Counted from the stretch's first letter, positions 43,128-51,741 are shown. The stretch: DNA of 64,000 bases from an uncultured Clostridia bacterium (GCA_944372795.1 CALWAF010000002.1:1-64000); one strand, 5' to 3'. Numbers and translations are program-made. The notes: generated from the letters alone by a model not told the origin.

Positions 43128-45521
43128 TCACGCGCGGATCTTTGCGTCGAATTTTCCTTCGAGAAGGGCGAGGATCTTCGCCATTTCGGAGGCTATCGCG
43201 TCGTCGGTGAGAGTGCGGACGGGGGATGCGAAGGAGAAGTTCATCGCGATACTCTTCATCCCCTCTCCGACCTGCGCTCCGCGATAGACGTCGAAGACCT
43301 CGGCATCCGTCATATCCGCGATGCCCGCCTCCTTGACGGCGGCTATCATGTCGCCCGCCTGCACGTCGTCGCTCACCACGACTGCGAGGTCGCGCTCGAC
43401 GGGAGGATATTTGGAGAATTCCTTGAAACGGGCGCCCGCGGTGCAGAGTTTGACAAGAGCGTCGAGGTCGAGCTCTGCTGCATACAGTCTGACGTCCGCG
43501 CCGTATTCCGAGGCGACGTCGGGATGGATCTCGCCCGCATAGCCGATGACGCTGCCTTCGACCTCGATGTCCGCTCCCCTTCCGGGATGCAGGAACGCGA
43601 GGGAGGAACGCGTATATCCAGGCTCGACGCGCAGGGCACGGAAGAGCCCGTCCAGCACGCCTTTCAGTGCGAAATAGTCGGCATCGGCGCCGTACATCCC
43701 GATGACTAGTTTTTCCTTCTCTTCGGGCAGTTCCGTGAGGGGAAGGGACTTCGGATGATAGGTCTTTGCGATCTCGAAGAGAGAGGCGCTCTTGTTGAAG
43801 TGTGCAGCATTGTATGCGAGCACTTCCAGCATACTGTGCGTGAGCACCGTGCGCATCACGCTCAAAGCCTCACCGAGAGGATTGACCAGCTCCACCGTTC
43901 GTCTTAACTCGCTGTCTGCGGGGATGCGCAGCCTGTCCGCAAAGACGGGAGAAGTGAAGGAATAGGTGATGCATTCGTTGAGCCCGAGGGAAACGAGCTC
44001 CCCTTTCACTCTGTTGCGGAAGGCTATGTCCGCAGGCACCCCGCCTCTCGTCAGCGCCGAATGTGCAAAGAGCGTGGGCTTCACGTGGGAGTAGCCGTAG
44101 ACGCGGATGAACTCCTCCGCGATGTCGTTGACGCCTTCGATGTCCGACCTTGCGTCGGGCACGTGCGCCGTAAACACGCCGTCCTCTTCCTTTTCCACGG
44201 GGATGCCGAGGCGGGAAAGTATGGCGACCAGCTGTTTTTCGGGCACCGCGCAGCCGAGGATGCGGCGGAGTTTCGCGGTGGTGAACCTGACGTCGCGCAC
44301 CTTCTCATAGTTCACTTTGACGTCGATGACGCCCTTGCCTATGACGCCGCTGCCCGTCTCGTAAACGAGGGTGAGAGCGCGTTCGAGTCCGTATTCCTGC
44401 GAGGCGAAGTCGATGCCCTTTTCAAAACGAGCGGAGCTGTCCGAGCGCAGGTTCAATGCGCGAGATGTGCGGCGCACGCTGTCGCGCGCGAATTTAGCGG
44501 ACTCGAAGACGATGGTGGAGGTGTCGGGTTGGATGCCGCTGTACTCTCCGCCCATGATGCCCGCAACCGCCACGGGTTTTTCCGCGTCGCAGATGGCCAG
44601 CATGGAAGAGTTGAGCGTGTTGTCCTTGCCGTCGAGGGTGACGATGTGCTCCCCCTCTTCCGCCCTGCGCACCACGATCTTCCCTCCCGCAAGATAGCGG
44701 GAATCGAAGGCGTGCATGGGCTGACCTATCTCGATGAGGACGTAGTTGGTGATGTCCACTATGTTGTTGATGGGACGGATCCCCACCGCGCGCAGTCTGC
44801 GGCGGATCTTCTCGGGAGACGGGAATATCTTCACGTCTCTGACGCACGCCGCCATATATCTGGGGCAAAGATCCTTGTCCTTCACCGTCACGCTTACGAC
44901 CTCGTTCACGCTCGCGCCCGTCGCTTTATAGCCGATCTCGGGCTCGCGGCACTCCGTACCGAGTGCGACCGCCACTTCCTTTGCCAGCTTGTAGATGCTG
45001 TTGCAGTCGGGGCGATTCGCAGTGACGGAGACGTCCAGCACCACGTCGTCGAAACCGAGTGCGACGGCGGCGTCGATGCCGAGCTCCGTGCCCTCCGCAA
45101 AACGCAGGATGTCGTCCTCCTTCTGTCCGTCGATGTCGGCGGCGGTGAACCCGATCTCTTCGGGACCGCAGAACATACCCTCGGAAAGCACTCCGCGCAG
45201 TTCCCCGCGTTTTATCGTCTTGCCGTCCGCGAGCACGGCGCCGTCAAGGGCGACGGCGGTGTATTCTCCGCCCTCCACCGCAACGTTCGTGACCACCTGT
45301 ATGGTCTTGCCTCCGATGTCCACCTGCGCCACGCGCAGTTTGTCCGCGTTGGGATGTTTCTCGACAGAGAGTATCTTGCAGGTCTTGACCGAGGTCGCTT
45401 TCTTTGCCTGATATTCTATGCCCTCCACTTCAAAGCCTATCGCCACGAGTTTTTCGGCGAGCTTTTCGGGAGAAACGTTGATGTCCACATAATCTTTGAG
45501 CCATGAAACGGGTGCCAGCAT
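43128..45521 (-). CDS. pheT: Phenylalanyl-tRNA synthetase beta subunit
   Basis: A 797-residue subunit, the usual length. The N-terminal OBD (tRNA-binding) domain has LSVEKHPNADKLRVAQVDIG. B3/B4 editing region, B5 and the catalytic-like B6-B7 core follow (RPINNIVDITNYVLIEIGQP). The C-terminal ferredoxin-like anticodon-binding domain begins FSKYPPVERDLAVVVSDD. It overlaps pheS by 1 nt and precedes mutS2 by 16 nt. Confidence 0.97.
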   Translation of the reverse strand: MLAPVSWLKDYVDINVSPEKLAEKLVAIGFEVEGIEYQAKKATSVKTCKILSVEKHPNADKLRVAQVDIGGKTIQVVTNVAVEGGEYTAVALDGAVLADGKTIKRGELRGVLSEGMFCGPEEIGFTAADIDGQKEDDILRFAEGTELGIDAAVALGFDDVVLDVSVTANRPDCNSIYKLAKEVAVALGTECREPEIGYKATGASVNEVVSVTVKDKDLCPRYMAACVRDVKIFPSPEKIRRRLRAVGIRPINNIVDITNYVLIEIGQPMHAFDSRYLAGGKIVVRRAEEGEHIVTLDGKDNTLNSSMLAICDAEKPVAVAGIMGGEYSGIQPDTSTIVFESAKFARDSVRRTSRALNLRSDSSARFEKGIDFASQEYGLERALTLVYETGSGVIGKGVIDVKVNYEKVRDVRFTTAKLRRILGCAVPEKQLVAILSRLGIPVEKEEDGVFTAHVPDARSDIEGVNDIAEEFIRVYGYSHVKPTLFAHSALTRGGVPADIAFRNRVKGELVSLGLNECITYSFTSPVFADRLRIPADSELRRTVELVNPLGEALSVMRTVLTHSMLEVLAYNAAHFNKSASLFEIAKTYHPKSLPLTELPEEKEKLVIGMYGADADYFALKGVLDGLFRALRVEPGYTRSSLAFLHPGRGADIEVEGSVIGYAGEIHPDVASEYGADVRLYAAELDLDALVKLCTAGARFKEFSKYPPVERDLAVVVSDDVQAGDMIAAVKEAGIADMTDAEVFDVYRGAQVGEGMKSIAMNFSFASPVRTLTDDAIASEMAKILALLEGKFDAKIRA

Positions 45522-46555
45522 TATCTTTCCACCTCCCCGTTGAATTGTTTGAGAAAACGCACGTCGTTTTCATAGAAGAGCTTGATGTTGGGGATGCCGT
45601 ATTTGATCATCGCGATACGCTCGAGCCCGAGCCCGAATGCAAAACCGCTGTACTGTCTGCTGTCTATCCCGCACATTTCGAGCACGGCGGGGTTCACTAT
45701 GCCTGCTCCGAGGATCTCCACCCAGCCAGTGCCTTTGCACACTCTGCAGCCCTTGCCGCCGCAAATGGCGCAGGTCACGTCCACTTCGACGGAAGGCTCC
45801 GTGAAAGGGAAATAGGAGGGACGCAGACGGATCTTCGTCTCCTTCGTGAACATCTGCTGCGCAAACGCCGTAAGACAGCCCTCGAGGTCGCCCATGGTGA
45901 TATACCTGTCCACGGCAAGACCTTCTATCTGATGGAAGATGGGGCTGTGAGACGCATCGTCGTCCGAACGATAGACTCTGCCCGGGATGACGACACGTAT
46001 GGGGGGCTTTTTCGTCGTCATCATGCGCGCCTGCATGGGAGAGGTGTGGGTGCGCAGGACGTAAGAATCGTTGACGTAAAAGGTGTCCTGCATGTCCCTT
46101 GCGGGGTGATCCTTGGGGACGTTCAACAGCTGGAAGTTGTAAAGGTCGCTCTCGATCTCGGGACCTTCCGCCACTTCGAACCCCATGCCGAGGAAGACCT
46201 TTACGATATCTTCCCTCACCTGCGTGATGGGATGCAACGTGCCCGTGCGGGGCGCCCTGCCCGGCAGGGTGACATCCACCGCTTCAGCTTGGAGGCGCGC
46301 CGCTTTTTCGCTCTCGCGCGCTGCGGCGAGCTTGAGTTCCAGCGCGGCTTCTATCTCCGTGCGCGCTTCGTTGAGCAGTTTGCCCATCTCGGGACGCTCC
46401 TCTTTGGAGAGCGCGGAAAGCCCTTTCATGAGGGAGGTCATCTCGCCGCTCTTGCCGAGGAAACGCACTCTGACTTCGCCTAGCGCCTGCGTGCCGTCGG
46501 CTTCTTCCACCGCGGCGAGCGCAGCCTGTTTGATGCTGTCGATTTGTGCTTTCAT
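45521..46555 (-). CDS. pheS: Phenylalanyl-tRNA synthetase alpha subunit
   Basis: A 344-residue class II synthetase subunit. An N-terminal coiled coil is followed by HPITQVREDIVKVFLGMGFE (motif 1 region), VYRSDDDASHSPIFHQIEGL (motif 2), and FGLGLERIAMIKYGI (motif 3). A CxxC-type sequence CAICGGKGCRVCKGTGW is present, as in many bacterial PheS. It is the first gene of the pheST-mutS2-nifS-thiI operon. The 197-bp divergent gap shows no T-box. Confidence 0.97.
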   Translation of the reverse strand: MKAQIDSIKQAALAAVEEADGTQALGEVRVRFLGKSGEMTSLMKGLSALSKEERPEMGKLLNEARTEIEAALELKLAAARESEKAARLQAEAVDVTLPGRAPRTGTLHPITQVREDIVKVFLGMGFEVAEGPEIESDLYNFQLLNVPKDHPARDMQDTFYVNDSYVLRTHTSPMQARMMTTKKPPIRVVIPGRVYRSDDDASHSPIFHQIEGLAVDRYITMGDLEGCLTAFAQQMFTKETKIRLRPSYFPFTEPSVEVDVTCAICGGKGCRVCKGTGWVEILGAGIVNPAVLEMCGIDSRQYSGFAFGLGLERIAMIKYGIPNIKLFYENDVRFLKQFNGEVER

Positions 46556-46752
46556 GTAAACTCCGTATTATGCGTGCACGCCGAGCGCGCACGAAAATTT
46601 AACTTGATTATCATATCAATTTTGTCCCCCGCAGTCAACCGAACCGAGCAAATAGTGCGAAATTCCGTGTACGGCGAGAAAAACGACGCCGTTTTACACT
46701 TGTGATGACCTCCCCCGTGCTCTTGCGGAGGCGACGGCGCATATAATGTCGC

Positions 46753-47424
46753 GTGCAGAAAAACGTGCGACGCTTGAAACCCGGCATATTCCGCATCGCC
46801 GTGGCGCTGACGCTGTTCGTGGCGGCGTTCATCTTCTGCACCGTCTATTTCCGCAACAACATCGTCCCCACCGTCATGGGGAGCGCCATTGCCGAAGTGC
46901 GCGCCATGTGCACCAATTCCGTCAACCTAGCGGTCACCGCCGTGGTGGGAGGCGGGCTGGAGTACGACGATCTGTTCAGTGTGGTGAAAAACGAGGATGG
47001 GGACATCGAAATGGTGCAGGCAAACTCCCCCGAGATCAACATGATCGCAAGAGAGATCGCAAACCTCGCGCAGGCAAATCTCGATGAGCTGGGTCTGAAA
47101 GAGATCTCCATTCCCATCGGCACCTTCACGGGACTTGCCCTGCTCATGGGGCTCGGGCCCGACGTGACGATAAGCGTGATGCCGATAGGCTCCGCGCTTT
47201 GCGACTTTGTCAGCTATTTCACTTCCGCAGGAATTAACCAGACCCTGCACAAGATATACATCGACGTGCACGCCACCATCAACATCGTCACCCCCATCGA
47301 CGAGCCCACCATCACGGTAAAGGCGGAAGTGCTGGTGGCGGAGAATCTGATCGTGGGCAACGTGCCGCAATTCTACTTCGGCGGCACCGTGCAAAACGGC
47401 GGATTTTTGGATCTTGCTCCCTGA
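46753..47424 (+). CDS. yunB: YunB-family sporulation protein
   Basis: A 223-residue protein with an N-terminal transmembrane segment (about 14-32, IAVALTLFVAAFIFCTVYF) and an extracytoplasmic part. YunB features include the start of the ectodomain with the repeated IAEVRAMCTNSVNLAV, IPIGTFTGLALLMGLGPDV and ICVHATINIV-like segments (YIDVHATINIVTPIDE). In B. subtilis yunB is expressed in the mother cell and needed for normal spores. The start is a GTG with no ribosome binding site; CATATAAT at 46740-46747 resembles a sporulation or sigma-A -10 box and lies only 5 nt upstream, so the true start may be different or the mRNA leaderless. Confidence 0.85.
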   Translation: MQKNVRRLKPGIFRIAVALTLFVAAFIFCTVYFRNNIVPTVMGSAIAEVRAMCTNSVNLAVTAVVGGGLEYDDLFSVVKNEDGDIEMVQANSPEINMIAREIANLAQANLDELGLKEISIPIGTFTGLALLMGLGPDVTISVMPIGSALCDFVSYFTSAGINQTLHKIYIDVHATINIVTPIDEPTITVKAEVLVAENLIVGNVPQFYFGGTVQNGGFLDLAP

Positions 47425-47550
47425 CACAAAAACGCACTAAAACAAGAGATCGCCTCAAAAGAAGGTGGCAAGCGAGCGGATGCGACTGCTCTCGCCGACA
47501 CGGGCATCACGACAAATAAAATGAGTCAAAAAAAGAGTTGCGGCAGCAAA

Positions 47551-47573
47551 AAAAAGGCGACAAAGTCGCCTTT
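47551..47573 (-). terminator. Terminator of the spoVA operon
   Basis: AAAGGCGAC (47553-47561) and GTCGCCTTT (47565-47573) with a 3-nt loop; the minus strand continues with eight T. Confidence 0.9.
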
Positions 47574-47607
47574 ACGATAGTTGGATCGCGCGGTATTTGC
47601 CTTTAAG

Positions 47608-47979
47608 TCAGATTTTTTTCGACCGCGACCTGAACACCAGCGCGAAGAGAAACCCGAAGAGTATGACGGCGGACACCCCGGGAGCCGCGGCTTTGAGCCC
47701 TCCGCTCACCGCGCCCAAAAGACCGCCCTCGCGGCCCCCCTCCAGAGCGCCCTTCGCGATGGCACTCCCGAACCCCGTGATGGGGACGGTGACGCCCGAA
47801 GACGCAAACTCTTTGATCGCATCGAAAACGCCCGCCACTTCCAGCACCAGCCCCAGCAGCATGAATGTGACAAGGATCCGTGCGGACGACATTTCCGTTT
47901 TGTTGATGAGCAGCTGCCCCAGCGCGCACAGTCCGCCACCCACCGCAAACACCTTCAGATAAGTGAGGAAAACGCTCAT
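47608..47979 (-). CDS. spoVAE: Stage V sporulation protein AE (SpoVAE)
   Basis: A 123-residue integral membrane protein of the dipicolinic acid channel in the spore inner membrane. Four hydrophobic segments are separated by FAVGGGLCALGQLLINKT and GVTVPITGFGSAIAKGA, both typical of SpoVAE/AC. The ATG at 47979 follows GGGGAGGGTGAT at good distance and overlaps the stop of a small upstream ORF by 4 nt; a start six codons earlier is possible. Last gene of spoVAC-AD-AE. Confidence 0.93.
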   Translation of the reverse strand: MSVFLTYLKVFAVGGGLCALGQLLINKTEMSSARILVTFMLLGLVLEVAGVFDAIKEFASSGVTVPITGFGSAIAKGALEGGREGGLLGAVSGGLKAAAPGVSAVILFGFLFALVFRSRSKKI

Positions 47980-48107
47980 ATCACCCTCCCCGGACACCGC
48001 TTTGCGGAACTCGGCGTGTACATGTCGGCGCCTTTACTAACGCAACATTTTAAGTCAAAGTATTCTTGATTTCGGCGAAAAGTATAATACTTTTGGGCGT
48101 TTTTCAT
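47976..48107 (-). CDS. Candidate small ORF (43 residues) between spoVAD and spoVAE
   Basis: Reads MKNAQKYYTFRRNQEYFDLK, then CCVSKGADMYTPSSAK and RCPGRVI. GGAGG, 9 nt ahead of the ATG, overlaps the spoVAD stop TAG, and the ORF's stop overlaps the spoVAE start as ATGA. This is the spacing of a coupled operon gene. Codons in the first half are AT-rich, unlike the neighbours. A palindrome (48078-48094) lies inside the coding sequence. The residues are basic, with Lys/Arg/Tyr-rich start and three Cys. No family is recognised. It could instead be an untranslated linker. Confidence 0.5.
   Translation of the reverse strand: MKNAQKYYTFRRNQEYFDLKCCVSKGADMYTPSSAKRCPGRVI
48078..48094. repeat. Perfect 17-nt palindrome AAAAGTATAATACTTTT
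   Basis: Two 8-nt arms around a central A. AAGTATT/AATACTT half-copies flank it (about 48058 and 48108). It lies within the candidate small ORF. Confidence 0.6.
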
Positions 48108-48119
48108 AATACTTTCCTC

Positions 48120-49370
48120 CTAAACGTAAGGTTCGCTCTCTGCCGTGAAAGCATGAGCAATGCCCGGGATATTCTCCTTTTGCAAAGGCGTATCCTTGTT
48201 CAAAAGAGCGCCCGTGGCGATGACGAGCACGCGTCCCAGCTCCCCTCTCTCCATACGTTTTGCGATGTGTCCGTTGAAGACGACGTTCACGCATCCGGCT
48301 CCCGAGCCGCCCTGAAAGGTCTTCTGCTCCGGTTTGAAAAATCCCGCACCGCAATCGAAGTGGTTGTCGAGCGTTATGCCCTCCTTGGAGAGAAGATAAC
48401 AAAAAGCCTCCGTGCCGAACCGTCCGAGGTCGCCCGTGACTATGGCGTCGTAATATCCGGGGGTCCTGCCAGTGTCCTCAAGGTGCGCGATGAGAGTGTC
48501 TGCGGCAGCCGGTGCCATCGCGCCTCCCATGTTGCTCTCGTCGTCTATCCCGAAGTCCGTCACTTTGCCCAGCGTACCGCCCGTGATCTTTACGATGTGC
48601 GTGCGCCTGTACGCGAGGTCGCAATCGGGCTCTATGAGGCTCGCAGGGCGAAGTGTGCGAAGGAGTTTGTGTTTCATCCTCTCCAACGCATCCCCTCCTC
48701 TTTTCGCAAAAGGATTCTCTATGCCGCCGCCTTTTCCGCACTCGGAGTCTTCTGCCGAAGCCGCGCGCATACACTCGTCGCGCATGGCTTTCATCTTCTC
48801 TTTGAAATGCGTTCTGCACTCTTCGTCGTCCTCCGTCGTCGGCCGCACCGAGCTCAACACCGAGCATCCCGCTCCCGTCACCGTCCATTGCGACGTAGGA
48901 GTGCGTTGGTTGCCGAGCTCCAAAGGATAGCGATACTGCCTTTCGGCGGATGCGAAATGGCTGGACGAAGAGCAAGCCGCCGTGCGAGCCATGCCGCAGT
49001 CGATGAGTGCGGAGCCCACGATCACCGCCTCCGCAAACGTGGCGCAGGCGTTGTAAAGACCGAGGAAGGGGGATTTGAAATAGCGCATGGCAAGCCCCGA
49101 GGCGCTGATCTCGTTGAGCAGATCGCCGGCAAGGCAGACGTCTATGCCGTCCGCATCGCAGCCCGCAAGACAGACGGCTCCGCGCACCGCCTCGCGGTGC
49201 ATCTTGCTCTCCGCTTTTTCGTAGGAACGCTCTCCCCAGAGGTCGTCGGGGAGCACGGTGTCGAATCGGTCTCCGAAATTGCCGTCGCCCTCTTTGGGCC
49301 CCACTATGGTGTAAGACGAGCGCAGGTATATCGGATGTTCGGCAAAAAAGCTCTGTCTTCCCGCTCTCAT
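48120..49370 (-). CDS. spoVAD: Stage V sporulation protein AD (SpoVAD) with an insertion
   Basis: A thiolase-fold DPA-binding protein of the SpoVA channel (416 residues; usual about 338). Conserved blocks: FKSPFLGLYNACATFAEAVI, AACSSSSHFASAERQYRYPL, QWTVTGAGCSVLS, and GTLGKVTDFGIDDESNMG. Between residues about 174 and 257 lies an inserted charged helical stretch (TTEDDEECRTHFKEKMKAMR onward) with no counterpart in typical SpoVAD. The C-terminus ends in HAFTAESEPYV and stops with TAG. It starts 4 nt after the spoVAC stop. Confidence 0.93.
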   Translation of the reverse strand: MRAGRQSFFAEHPIYLRSSYTIVGPKEGDGNFGDRFDTVLPDDLWGERSYEKAESKMHREAVRGAVCLAGCDADGIDVCLAGDLLNEISASGLAMRYFKSPFLGLYNACATFAEAVIVGSALIDCGMARTAACSSSSHFASAERQYRYPLELGNQRTPTSQWTVTGAGCSVLSSVRPTTEDDEECRTHFKEKMKAMRDECMRAASAEDSECGKGGGIENPFAKRGGDALERMKHKLLRTLRPASLIEPDCDLAYRRTHIVKITGGTLGKVTDFGIDDESNMGGAMAPAAADTLIAHLEDTGRTPGYYDAIVTGDLGRFGTEAFCYLLSKEGITLDNHFDCGAGFFKPEQKTFQGGSGAGCVNVVFNGHIAKRMERGELGRVLVIATGALLNKDTPLQKENIPGIAHAFTAESEPYV

Positions 49371-49374
49371 ATCC

Positions 49375-49812
49375 TCACCCTATGAGCCCTAACACGCCGA
49401 CGAGGATGCCCGCAACGATACCGAACACGATGATGGGTCCCGCGATGACGAACATCTTCGCGCATATGCCGAAAAAGACGCCTTCGCGGTTGTATTCGAG
49501 CGCGGGCGATACGACGGAGTTGGCAAAACCCGTGATGGGGATGATGGAGCCGCCTCCCGCAACGCGTCCTATCTTGTCGTAGACGCCGATGGCGGTGAGG
49601 AATGCGCCGACGAAGATCATCACCACAGTAGTCCAGCTGCCGACATCTTCGTCGGGAAGCGCGGGAAACAGCGCCGAGATCGCGTCATGCACGCCTTCTC
49701 CCGCCATGCAGATGAGCCCGCCCACGACGAACGCCGCAAAAAGCGAACGCCACATCGGCGACTTCGGAGAATTGCGTTTGACAAAAGCACGGTACTCCGC
49801 CTTATCGGTCAT
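49375..49812 (-). CDS. spoVAC: Stage V sporulation protein AC (SpoVAC)
   Basis: A 145-residue membrane protein forming the mechanosensitive part of the DPA channel. Segments LFAAFVVGGLICMAGEGV, VVMIFVGAFLTAIGVYDKIG and GSIIPITGFANSVVSPALEY match the family. The ATG at 49812 follows AAAGGAGGAAGAGGCG. spoVAA and spoVAB are not between sigF and spoVAC, a gene set typical of Clostridia. Confidence 0.94.
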   Translation of the reverse strand: MTDKAEYRAFVKRNSPKSPMWRSLFAAFVVGGLICMAGEGVHDAISALFPALPDEDVGSWTTVVMIFVGAFLTAIGVYDKIGRVAGGGSIIPITGFANSVVSPALEYNREGVFFGICAKMFVIAGPIIVFGIVAGILVGVLGLIG

Positions 49813-49904
49813 CGCCTCTTCCTCCTTTGACGCGCGCATCCGGGCGGACGCTCTCGTCGGGAGCCTCCGTCTCGCGGAAAATCTCCGTAGTTTCGGGGTT
49901 TTCG

Positions 49905-49936
49905 GTAAAAAATACGTCCACGCTTAAAGTGTGGAC
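49905..49936 (-). terminator. Terminator between sigF and spoVAC
   Basis: GTCCAC (49916-49921) and GTGGAC (49931-49936) form the base of an imperfect 9-bp stem (one A-C mismatch), followed on the minus strand by GTATTTTTT. It separates the early spoIIA transcript from the forespore-late spoVA genes. Confidence 0.65.
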
Positions 49937-49996
49937 AAATTTAGGGTTAATATGCGTTTGAGGTGTGCCGCGCGCAGTTCGCAACAGAACGCACCT

Positions 49997-50716
49997 TTAT
50001 TCTTCGTCGGCGAGTTTTTCTTTCATTTTGTTGAGGATGCGGCTCTCCAGCCTGCTCACCTGCACCTGCGACACTCCGAGCTCCGCTGCCACTTCGCTCT
50101 GCGTCTTGTCGCGGAAATAGCGCAAAATGATGAGCTTCCTTTCGCGCTCCGGCAGTTTCTTTATGCTGTCGCGCAGCATCATCCCGTCCATATCCTCGTC
50201 GGGAGACTCCGCGCCCACCAGCCTGTCGCCGAGGGGCGTGCCGTCTTCGTCGCCCGCTTCGTTGAGGGACACGACGAATCTCCCCGTGTCGAGGGCGAAC
50301 ACGACTTCTGCGGGCTCGCATCCGAATTTTTCCGCAAGCTCGTCCACGGTGGGCTCGGGACGGTTGTTTTTGAGCTGCTCGTCGGTGTACGCCGCGATCT
50401 TCCCCGCAAGCGACTTTGCCCATCTCGACACCTTCACCGCGCCGTCGTCGCGCAGGAAACGTTTGATCTCGCCCATGATCATGGGCACGGCGTAAGTGGA
50501 AAAGCGCACCCCGAACGAGGTGTCGAAGCCCGCGACCGCTTTCAGGAATCCCACCATGCCCAGCTGCATGAGATCGTCGTATTCCAGCCTGCCCTTGAAC
50601 CGCTTCACCACGGATCTGACAAGAGGCAGATTTTCCCTGACGAGGGTCTCTTTGGCGTCCTCTTCGCCGTCTTGGGCGCGCTTTATCAACCCCAGCGTTT
50701 CGTCATGTGCGAGCAT
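49997..50716 (-). CDS. sigF: RNA polymerase sporulation sigma factor F
   Basis: First forespore-specific sigma factor (239 residues). Region 2: ENLPLVRSVVKRFKGRLEYD, DLMQLGMVGFLKAVAGFD, and FSTYAVPMIMGEIKRFLRDD. Region 3: PEPTVDELAEKFGCEP. Region 4: ERERKLIILRYFRDKTQSEV and AAELGVSQVQVSRLESRIL. It is held by SpoIIAB until SpoIIAA is dephosphorylated. It overlaps spoIIAB by 14 nt. Confidence 0.96.
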   Translation of the reverse strand: MLAHDETLGLIKRAQDGEEDAKETLVRENLPLVRSVVKRFKGRLEYDDLMQLGMVGFLKAVAGFDTSFGVRFSTYAVPMIMGEIKRFLRDDGAVKVSRWAKSLAGKIAAYTDEQLKNNRPEPTVDELAEKFGCEPAEVVFALDTGRFVVSLNEAGDEDGTPLGDRLVGAESPDEDMDGMMLRDSIKKLPERERKLIILRYFRDKTQSEVAAELGVSQVQVSRLESRILNKMKEKLADEE

Positions 50717-51149
50717 TGCCGCCGATCCTCTTGCGCATCACCACGGTCGTACCCTTGCCGGGCTCGGAGTCCACTGTGAGTTCGTCCATGAAAGTCTCGA
50801 TGACGGTGAATCCCATCCCGCTGCGCTCGTCGTCGGGTTTGGTGGTGAAAAAGGGCTCGCGCGCGGCTGCGACGTCCTCTATGCCGCGCCCGAAGTCCCT
50901 GACGCTCACCGTAAGCGTCCCGTCGTCGTCGATATCGGCGCATATCTCGATGAGGTTCTCTGCGCGCTCCGCGTCGTAGGCGTGCACGACGGCGTTGGTC
51001 ACCGCTTCGCTGACGGCGGTCTTGATGTCGCTTATCTCGCTCACCGTCGGCGAGCATTCCACCGCAAATCCCGCCACGGCGTTGCGAGCGAAACTCTCGT
51101 TCTTGCCGAGGGCGGGGATCTCCATCTTCATATGGTTTCCGTTCATCAT
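50703..51149 (-). CDS. spoIIAB: Anti-sigma F factor SpoIIAB
   Basis: A GHKL-type kinase and anti-sigma factor (148 residues) that binds SigF and phosphorylates SpoIIAA. The N-box is AVSEAVTNAVVHAYD, the G1 box is VRDFGRGIED, and the G2/ATP lid is DDERSGMGFTVIETFMD. KGTTVVMRKRI ends the fold. It overlaps spoIIAA by 4 nt. Confidence 0.95.
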   Translation of the reverse strand: MMNGNHMKMEIPALGKNESFARNAVAGFAVECSPTVSEISDIKTAVSEAVTNAVVHAYDAERAENLIEICADIDDDGTLTVSVRDFGRGIEDVAAAREPFFTTKPDDERSGMGFTVIETFMDELTVDSEPGKGTTVVMRKRIGGNART

Positions 51150-51454
51150 TTCACCTTCTCCACAACAGAATAGACGCCGCTCGCGCGCAGCACTTTATCC
51201 ACCTGCGGCGGGACGTCTTTCAGGCGCAGCACACCGCCCGATGCGTTAAGTTTTTTGTACCTGCCGAGGATGAGTCCCAGCCCCGTACTGTCCACGAACG
51301 TGACGTTTTTCAGGTCGAACACCACCTCGGAAGGCGACTTTTCAAGGATGAGCGCGTCGATCTCGCCGCGCAGCGTGCGACAGGCGAATTCGTCGATGTC
51401 GCCGCAAAACGCCACGGTGAGTTTCCCGCGCTCCGATCTGCTCTCGATGCTCAT
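51146..51454 (-). CDS. spoIIAA: Anti-anti-sigma F factor SpoIIAA
   Basis: A 102-residue STAS-domain protein that frees SigF when unphosphorylated. The phospho-acceptor is Ser56 in VTFVDSTGLGLILGRYK. The ATG at 51454 (MSIESRSERGK) follows GGAAGGAGGCTGT; the longer upstream frame is not conserved. First gene of the operon. A weak sigma-H-like upstream element (GGAATG about 80 nt ahead) can be drawn but is not convincing. Confidence 0.94.
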   Translation of the reverse strand: MSIESRSERGKLTVAFCGDIDEFACRTLRGEIDALILEKSPSEVVFDLKNVTFVDSTGLGLILGRYKKLNASGGVLRLKDVPPQVDKVLRASGVYSVVEKVK

Positions 51455-51574
51455 ACAGCCTCCTTCCCCCATGCTACACCGAGGCGACGCGCGCTTTTTC
51501 GGAGCTTTTGCGGCATACATTCCGCAGGTGTCGCATTTTGTCAATAAAATCTCGCAAAATCCACCGCAAAAAAG

Positions 51575-51603
51575 TTGACATTCCCGCGCCCGTATTGTAT
51601 ATT
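51575..51603 (+). promoter_or_regulatory. Promoter of the tRNA cluster
   Basis: Consensus TTGACA (51575-51580), 17 bp, TATATT (51598-51603). The predicted start is about 22 nt ahead of tRNA-Pro. Confidence 0.85.
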
Positions 51604-51631
51604 GTCATAGTCGCGGATCGATTCCGGCTCA

Positions 51632-51708
51632 CGGGGTGTGGCGCAGCTTGGTAGCGCACATGGTTTGGGACCATGGGGTCGGAAGTTCGAATCTTCTCAC
51701 CCCGACCA
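51632..51708 (+). tRNA. tRNA-Pro (anticodon TGG)
   Basis: 77 nt with encoded CCA. Acceptor CGGGGTG pairs with CACCCCG. The anticodon loop TTTGGGA gives TGG, and the T-loop TTCGAAT is intact. Confidence 0.96.
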
Positions 51709-51741
51709 TCTCGCGACAAAACGGGATCCCACCCCGGATGA

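Noticed and set aside
46556-46752. T-box or other riboswitch ahead of pheST
   Set aside because: The 197-bp divergent gap shows no T-box sequence and no terminator/antiterminator pair.
49880-49960. Sigma-G promoter for spoVAC
   Set aside because: GCATA and CACTTTA can be paired on the minus strand, but the spacing is about 19 nt and the -10 box deviates. Not strong enough to list.
49802-49984. Minus-strand 60-codon frame between sigF and spoVAC (ending ARVKGGRGDDR)
   Set aside because: It needs a TTG start without a ribosome binding site, crosses the terminator hairpin at 49905-49936, and overlaps the spoVAC ribosome binding site and start.
51480-51560. Sigma-H promoter for spoIIAA
   Set aside because: GGAATG and GAAAA are present upstream, but spacing and sequence fit the consensus poorly.
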